Shown: one piece after another, positions 7,711 through 11,919 of the stretch | How the letters are laid out: every line of letters starts with the position of its first letter | Position numbering within the stretch: the stretch's first letter is position 1 | Assembly: GCA_002433805.1 (NCBI GenBank) | Contig: DJIW01000111.1 | Span: forward strand, 1,196 to 13,114 | DNA length: 11,919 nucleotides | Direction of reading: 5' to 3' | Source of the DNA: Competibacteraceae bacterium UBA6584 | GTDB lineage: Bacteria; Pseudomonadota; Gammaproteobacteria; Competibacterales; Competibacteraceae | Translations under genes and position numbers: made by a program | Notes under the pieces: generated by a model | Told to the model about the DNA's origin: nothing | The model's input: the letters and a program-made list of their open reading frames with translations, nothing else | The model's database searches: none

Positions 7711-8814
7711 ATGAACTTTATGATTCCGTTTCTCGATCTCAAAGCTCAGTACGAAAGTATCCAGCATGAAGTCCTGAGCGCGGTAAGCGCAACACTCGCT
7801 AGCACTCAATTCGTACTGGGCAAGGAAGTCGCTACTTTTGAAGAAGAGTTTGCCGCTTATAGCGGCGGAAAATTTGGCGTCGGCGTGAATTCCGGCACCA
7901 GCGCTTTGCATTTGGCGCTGCTGGCGGCCGGCGTGAAACCGGGCGATGAGGTTATTACGGTTTCCTGCACCTTCGTCGCCACCGTGGCCGCCATCGACTA
8001 CGCCGGCGCGCGCCCGGTATTCGTGGATGTGGATCCCCGAACACACAACATGGATCCCAGATGGGTGGAAGCGGCGATCACGGAGCGAACCAAAGTCATC
8101 ATGCCGGTGCATCTGCACGGCCAACCGGCCGATCTTGATCCGATTCTGGATATCGCCCGTCGCCATCGGCTGTTGGTCATCGAAGATGCCGCTCAAGCCC
8201 ATGCGGCCGAATACAAAGGTCGGCGGGTAGGTTCCATCGGCGATTTAGGTTGCTTCAGCTTTTATCCAGGCAAGAATCTGGGCGCTTACGGCGAGGGCGG
8301 CATGGTCGTCACCAACAACCCAGATTTTGCGCGAACGATCCGCATGCTCCGCGATTGGGGTCAGGAGCGTAAATATCACCATACCCTCAAAGGTTTCAAT
8401 TACCGCATGGAGGGGGTGCAAGGCGCGATTCTGCGCGTGAAGCTGCGTTATCTTGATGCCTGGACCGCGGCGCGCCGCCAACATGCCGCTCTTTACAATG
8501 AATTGTTAGCCGATACCGACGTGCAAAAGCCGGTCGAAATGCCGTATGCCAAGCACGTTTATCATGTCTACGCCATCCGGACGCCCAAGCGCGATCACGT
8601 GCAAGCATCGTTGGAAGGTCAGGGCATTCAAACCGGAATTCATTACCCGATACCCGTCCACTTGCAAAAAGCGTATGCCGAGTTTGGCTGCGGCGCGGGA
8701 GAGTTGCCGGTAACGGAACAGGCCGCGAACGAGATGTTGTCCCTGCCGATGTTTGCTGAGTTACAGGCTGCGCAAATTGAGGCGGTATGTTCGGCGGTGC
8801 GGGGGGCGCTGTGA
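7711..8814 (+). CDS. DegT/DnrJ/EryC1-family sugar aminotransferase (WbpE-like)
   Basis: The 367-residue protein has the full type-I PLP fold of the family. The phosphate-binding N-S-G-T-S-A is at 60-65. E-D-A-A-Q is at 158-162, where D159 should pair with the pyridine nitrogen and Q162 stack on the ring. The PLP lysine is K188 in FYPGKNLGAYGEGG. The C-terminal IHYPIPVH is typical of the WbpE/QdtB/FdtB group of 3-aminotransferases. The likely role is to transfer an amino group from glutamate to the 3-keto sugar made by the preceding dehydrogenase, before acetylation by the WbpD-like enzyme. The start is ambiguous: ATG 7711 gives MNFMIPFLDL and ATG 7720 gives MIPFLDL, the commoner family beginning; neither has a strong ribosome binding site. 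Its stop overlaps the next gene's GTG. Confidence 0.88.
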   Translation: MNFMIPFLDLKAQYESIQHEVLSAVSATLASTQFVLGKEVATFEEEFAAYSGGKFGVGVNSGTSALHLALLAAGVKPGDEVITVSCTFVATVAAIDYAGARPVFVDVDPRTHNMDPRWVEAAITERTKVIMPVHLHGQPADLDPILDIARRHRLLVIEDAAQAHAAEYKGRRVGSIGDLGCFSFYPGKNLGAYGEGGMVVTNNPDFARTIRMLRDWGQERKYHHTLKGFNYRMEGVQGAILRVKLRYLDAWTAARRQHAALYNELLADTDVQKPVEMPYAKHVYHVYAIRTPKRDHVQASLEGQGIQTGIHYPIPVHLQKAYAEFGCGAGELPVTEQAANEMLSLPMFAELQAAQIEAVCSAVRGAL

Positions 8815-9509
8815 TTTCAAGCCCGGAAGGATCACGTCTGGTCAGCGCGGTGCATGGACTGCGCGAGGTTTTGCCGGACCCCGATTTCGTCGCTGGCTTG
8901 GCCAGTTTCCTGCGACAAACCTTCAACCCGGAAGGTTTGCGGGAACTCTATGGCCGATTCGCGCATGGAGACAGCGCTTTCGACGCCATGATGCGTCAAG
9001 CGTTCTGGCATGCCTTGACGCGACGCTGCGGCGCGGGTCTGCGAATCGAACCCAGCGTCGGTTTCAAGCACCCGGAAACCTTTGAAATCGGCGCCGGCGT
9101 TTTTATTGGCAGTCAGGTTTATTTGCAAGGGCGCTTCGACGGCCGCTGTTCGATCGGCGATCACACCTGGATCGGACCTCAAAGCTATTTCGATGCCCGC
9201 GATTTGGTGTTGGAGGACCATGTTGGCTGGGGACCCGGCGCTAAGGTATTGGGGTCGGCGCATACCGGCGTGCCGGTGGATGTGCCTATTATTCAAACCG
9301 ATCTGGAGATCAAGCCGGTTTGCGTTCATTCGTGGGCGGATGTTGGAACCAATGCTGTTTTGTTGCCTGGTGTGACAGTCGGCCGTGGCGCCATGGTCGG
9401 CGCTGGCGCGATCGTGACTCAGGATGTACCTGCATTCGCCAAAGTGGCGGGCGTCCCCGCTAGAATCATCGGTTGGCGAAACGACGATGAAGCGGGAGCG
9501 CATAAATGA
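8811..9509 (+). CDS. CatB/XAT-type hexapeptide acyltransferase
   Basis: About 232 residues, with an N-terminal helical segment (~1-70) before the left-handed beta-helix. Repeats include FEIGAGVFIGSQVYLQGRF and, after a loop, ADVGTNAVLLPGVTVGRGAMVGAGAIV. H151 in GSAHTG sits in the loop position that holds the catalytic histidine in xenobiotic acetyltransferases and sugar O-acetyltransferases. It differs clearly from the WbpD-like protein upstream, so it probably modifies another sugar or position, N- or O-linked. Start: GTG 8811 overlaps the TGA of the previous gene (GTGA), matching the two downstream junctions. ATG 8787, with GAGG 4 nt before it, would add eight residues (MFGGAGGA) and is a serious alternative. 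Substrate unknown. Confidence 0.8.
   Translation: MISSPEGSRLVSAVHGLREVLPDPDFVAGLASFLRQTFNPEGLRELYGRFAHGDSAFDAMMRQAFWHALTRRCGAGLRIEPSVGFKHPETFEIGAGVFIGSQVYLQGRFDGRCSIGDHTWIGPQSYFDARDLVLEDHVGWGPGAKVLGSAHTGVPVDVPIIQTDLEIKPVCVHSWADVGTNAVLLPGVTVGRGAMVGAGAIVTQDVPAFAKVAGVPARIIGWRNDDEAGAHK
9494..9498 (+). promoter_or_regulatory. Ribosome binding site of the epimerase gene
   Basis: GGGAG inside the end of the acyltransferase gene lies 7 nt before ATG 9506, supporting this start and coupling with the upstream gene. Confidence 0.6.
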
Positions 9510-10504
9510 AACTGCAAGGTAAAAAGGTTTTAGTGACCGGCGGAGCCGGTTTTATCGGCTCGCATATCATCGACCTGTTGATCGATGAAGGCTGCACCGA
9601 AATTGTCGCTGTCGACAACATGGTGCGCGGACGTCCCGAAAATTTGACTGAGGCGCGGCGGCGCGGACCGGTTCGGTTGGTGGTCGGCGACATTCGCGAC
9701 CGTGGCTTGATGGCTGAGCTGATCGACAATGCGGACATTGTGTTCCACCAAGCGGCGTTGCGAATCACCCAATGCGCCGAGGAGCCCAGAGAAGCGTTGA
9801 GCGTCATGGTAGACGCCACTTACGAGATACTGGAGCAGTGCGTCAAACAGCGGGTGGAAAAAGTCATTGCGGCGTCGTCGGCATCGGTGTATGGCATGGC
9901 CGACCGCTTTCCCATCACCGAATCGCATCCGCCTTATAACAACCGAACCTTATACGGAGCCGCCAAAGCCTTTAACGAGGGGCTGTTGCGCAGCTTTCAC
10001 GAGATGTATGGGTTGGATTACGTCGCCCTGCGCTATTTCAATGTGTACGGGCAGCGCATGGACATTCACGGCGTCTACACCGAGGTTTTGATCCGGTGGA
10101 TGGAGCGGATCACTGCCGGCGAGCCGCCGCTGATTTTCGGTTCCGGCGATCAAACCATGGATTTTATCGACGTTCGGGATGTGGCGCGCGCCAATGTGCT
10201 TGCGGCGAAAGCCGATGTCAGCGACGAGGTTTTCAACGTCGCCAGCGGCACCGAAACCAGCCTCAATCAACTGGTCGAAACGCTTTTGAAGGTGATGGGT
10301 TCTGGAGCGAAGCCCTCGCATCTGCCCGAACGGAAAGTGAACCCCGTGCAGCGGCGTTTGGCCGATACGGGCAAGGCGGAGAGCACGTTGGGATTTGGAG
10401 CAACGATCTCGCTCCAAAAGGGTTTGGGCGATTTGGTGGAATGGTGGCGGGCGCAAGCCGCCGTCACGCCTCAACCGGTTTTGAGCGCTGGTGGTAGCCG
10501 GTGA
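9506..10504 (+). CDS. NAD-dependent nucleotide-sugar epimerase (extended SDR family)
   Basis: The 332-residue protein has the dinucleotide motif G-G-A-G-F-I-G (12-18), an acidic residue after the second strand (VDNM), and the catalytic triad: serine in SSASVYG (124-130) and Y150-x3-K154 in YGAAK. Conserved RYFNVYG and DFIDVRDVA follow, ending near residue 320 with an alpha-helical tail, normal for UDP-sugar 4-epimerases. The 4,6-dehydratases usually have Asp-Glu in the segment before VYG (TDEVYG), and this protein has S-A-S instead, so C4 epimerisation is favoured over dehydration. Likely substrates are UDP-N-acetylhexosamine or the uronate made by the adjacent genes. ATG 9506 overlaps the upstream stop as ATGA, and its own stop overlaps the next start as GTGA, so translation is probably coupled. 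Confidence 0.85.
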   Translation: MKLQGKKVLVTGGAGFIGSHIIDLLIDEGCTEIVAVDNMVRGRPENLTEARRRGPVRLVVGDIRDRGLMAELIDNADIVFHQAALRITQCAEEPREALSVMVDATYEILEQCVKQRVEKVIAASSASVYGMADRFPITESHPPYNNRTLYGAAKAFNEGLLRSFHEMYGLDYVALRYFNVYGQRMDIHGVYTEVLIRWMERITAGEPPLIFGSGDQTMDFIDVRDVARANVLAAKADVSDEVFNVASGTETSLNQLVETLLKVMGSGAKPSHLPERKVNPVQRRLADTGKAESTLGFGATISLQKGLGDLVEWWRAQAAVTPQPVLSAGGSR

Positions 10505-11691
10505 TGATACCCATCGCCAAACCGCTTTTGGGAGAGGAGGAGATCGCGGCGGCGGGCGCGGCCTTGCGTTCGGGGTGGGTCAGTCAAGGGCCGGTCGTGG
10601 CGCGGTTCGAGCAGGAGTTCGCCGCCTACGTTGGCGCTGAGCATGCTTGCGCGGTTTCCAATTGCACCACGGCTTTGCATTTGGCGCTGTTGGCGGTTGG
10701 CGTAGGATCGGGCGATGAGGTGATCACCGTCAGTCATTCGTTTATCGCGACCGCGAACAGCATTCGTTACTGCGGCGGAATTCCGGTATTCGTGGACATC
10801 GTTCCGGAGACCTTCAATCTCGACCCCGCGCTGCTTGAAGCGGCCATCACCGAACGGACGAAAGCGATTCTGTGCGTGCATCAAGTCGGAATGCCCTGCG
10901 ATCTGCCGCGCATTCTAGAAATTGCCGGCCGCCACCGCTTGCCGGTAATTGAAGACGCCGCCTGCGCCATCGGCAGCGAGATTCGCATCGATGACCGTTG
11001 GGAGCGGATCGGGAAACCGCACGGCGATATCGCCTGTTTTTCCTTTCACCCGCGCAAGATTATAACCACCGGCGAAGGCGGGATTCTCACCACGCGCAAT
11101 TCCGATTGGGACCAGCGCTTTCGGCTGTTACGCCAGCATTGCATGAGCGTTCCGGACACGACCCGCCACAGTTCATCGCAAGTGGTTTTCGAAAGCTATC
11201 CAGCTTTGGGGTTCAATTTCCGCATGACGGATATCCAGGCCGCCATCGGCTGCGAGCAGCTTAAACGCTTGCCGGAGATCATCGCCCGGCGTCGGGAGCT
11301 GGCGGCTCGCTACCGATTGCTGCTCGCGGCCATTGCGGGGCTGGGAGCACCGGTGGAACCGGATTGGGCGCGCAGCAATTGGCAGAGTTTCTGCGTGCGG
11401 TTAACCGACGGTTGCAAGCAACGCCAAGTGATGCAGTCCATGTTGGACGCTGGGGTGGCGACTCGCCGTGGGATTATGTGTTCCCATCGCGAAGCGGCTT
11501 ACAGCTCTGCGCCCACAGTTTGGTCTTGCGGGATTGGGAGAGGTAATTGTCGTTGCGATTCTAATCGCTGCCAACGTTTGCGAGAGAGCGAGCGCGCTCA
11601 GGACCAAGTCATTATCTTGCCGTTGTTCCATCAACTGGATGACGAGCAACAAGACCAAGTAGTTTCCGCTTTGCGTCGCGCTCTTCAGTAA
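10501..11691 (+). CDS. Second DegT/DnrJ/EryC1-family aminotransferase, with Cys-rich insert
   Basis: The 396-residue protein is paralogous to the aminotransferase at 7711 (shared ALHLALLA.GV..GDEVITVS and EAAITERTK blocks). It has E-D-A-A-C at 151-155 and the PLP lysine K186 in FSFHPRKIITTGEGG. Its C-terminal part differs: RRGIMCSHREAAY (H329) replaces the HYPIP motif, as in perosamine-synthase-like and other 4-aminotransferases, so a different substrate is likely. Between SSAP and LRESERAQDQ is an extra segment with C343, C350, C352 and C357 (C-x6-C-x-C-x4-C), absent from the first paralogue. The frame is continuous through it and the conserved ILPLFHQL follows, so it is not a frameshift. 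The start is GTG 10501 (GTGA overlap) or the adjacent ATG 10504. No keto-sugar source specific to this enzyme is visible. The amino-group donor is presumably glutamate. Confidence 0.87.
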   Translation: MMIPIAKPLLGEEEIAAAGAALRSGWVSQGPVVARFEQEFAAYVGAEHACAVSNCTTALHLALLAVGVGSGDEVITVSHSFIATANSIRYCGGIPVFVDIVPETFNLDPALLEAAITERTKAILCVHQVGMPCDLPRILEIAGRHRLPVIEDAACAIGSEIRIDDRWERIGKPHGDIACFSFHPRKIITTGEGGILTTRNSDWDQRFRLLRQHCMSVPDTTRHSSSQVVFESYPALGFNFRMTDIQAAIGCEQLKRLPEIIARRRELAARYRLLLAAIAGLGAPVEPDWARSNWQSFCVRLTDGCKQRQVMQSMLDAGVATRRGIMCSHREAAYSSAPTVWSCGIGRGNCRCDSNRCQRLRESERAQDQVIILPLFHQLDDEQQDQVVSALRRALQ

Positions 11692-11919
11692 ATAATCTGC
11701 GGTTTTTAAAGCAGGTCTCCTTCAATTTCTGGTTTCCAACATCCGCTGTTGAGCTAAACATCAATCCTCTTTCTCGGTGGTCCATAAGCAACGTTCATTT
11801 TCCAGCAGTGAGAGTGATGGTTAGCCTTTCATGAGGATATTTCTGTAGCGGCCAAGGCTTCCAAACTAGTTTTAATGGCAATCCACTACTGATTGTGATT
11901 TTAAATAACAACAATTTCC
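11692..11919. other. Non-coding right edge, lower GC
   Basis: After the last stop the sequence becomes visibly richer in A and T than the coding region, most strongly in the final 40 bases. I see no open frame of useful size, no strong terminator (only a 4-bp stem with a 10-nt loop at 11697-11714), and no convincing promoter. It may be the boundary of the sugar locus. Confidence 0.5.

Noticed and set aside
11509..11580. Pair of compensating frameshifts in the second aminotransferase
   Set aside because: The frame is continuous, conserved motifs lie in the same frame on both sides, and the extra segment has a regular cysteine pattern, so an insertion is the simpler reading.
11697..11714. Candidate terminator after the last gene (CTGC...GCAG around a T/A loop)
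   Set aside because: The stem is only 4 bp with a 10-nt loop and the T-run is inside the loop and not after the stem.

Overview
The window looks like part of a Gram-negative, probably gammaproteobacterial, chromosome with fairly high GC. All recognisable genes lie on the + strand. The evidence for this placement is the type of nucleotide-sugar genes present (relatives of the Pseudomonas Wbp enzymes) and a very large exported modular protein. A closer placement is not supported by anything I can see. There are no RNA genes, mobile elements or CRISPR arrays.

Positions 1-5851 are one giant open frame that enters from beyond the left edge, so the true N-terminus and any signal peptide are missing. 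The visible ~1,949 residues read as a string of extracellular modules: a linker, four SbsA-type (Big_5) Ig-like domains interleaved with two DUF4082 domains, a large N,N-dimethylformamidase (DMFase) beta-subunit-like catalytic domain, another Ig-like domain, two almost identical fibronectin type III domains, and two C-terminal cadherin-like domains with a four-cysteine terminus.

Positions 5912-11691 hold six nucleotide-sugar genes. The first three are a hexapeptide acyltransferase (WbpD-like), a Gfo/Idh/MocA dehydrogenase (WbpB-like) and a DegT-family aminotransferase (WbpE-like). Together they could oxidise, aminate and acetylate position 3 of a UDP-N-acetylhexosaminuronate to give a diacetamido uronic acid. 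The aminotransferase is followed, through a chain of 4-nt overlaps, by a second acyltransferase of the CatB/XAT type, an NAD-dependent sugar epimerase, and a second DegT-family aminotransferase with a cysteine-rich insertion. The last 228 bases are lower in GC and carry no gene I can recognise.

Taken together the window looks like a surface or extracellular polysaccharide precursor locus next to a huge exported protein with a possible amidohydrolase domain. The most intriguing possibility, which is inference only, is that this domain acts on N-acylated sugars in the polymer whose precursors the neighbouring genes make. Glycosyltransferases, a flippase, a polymerase and the UDP-sugar 6-dehydrogenase that would feed the pathway are not in the window.
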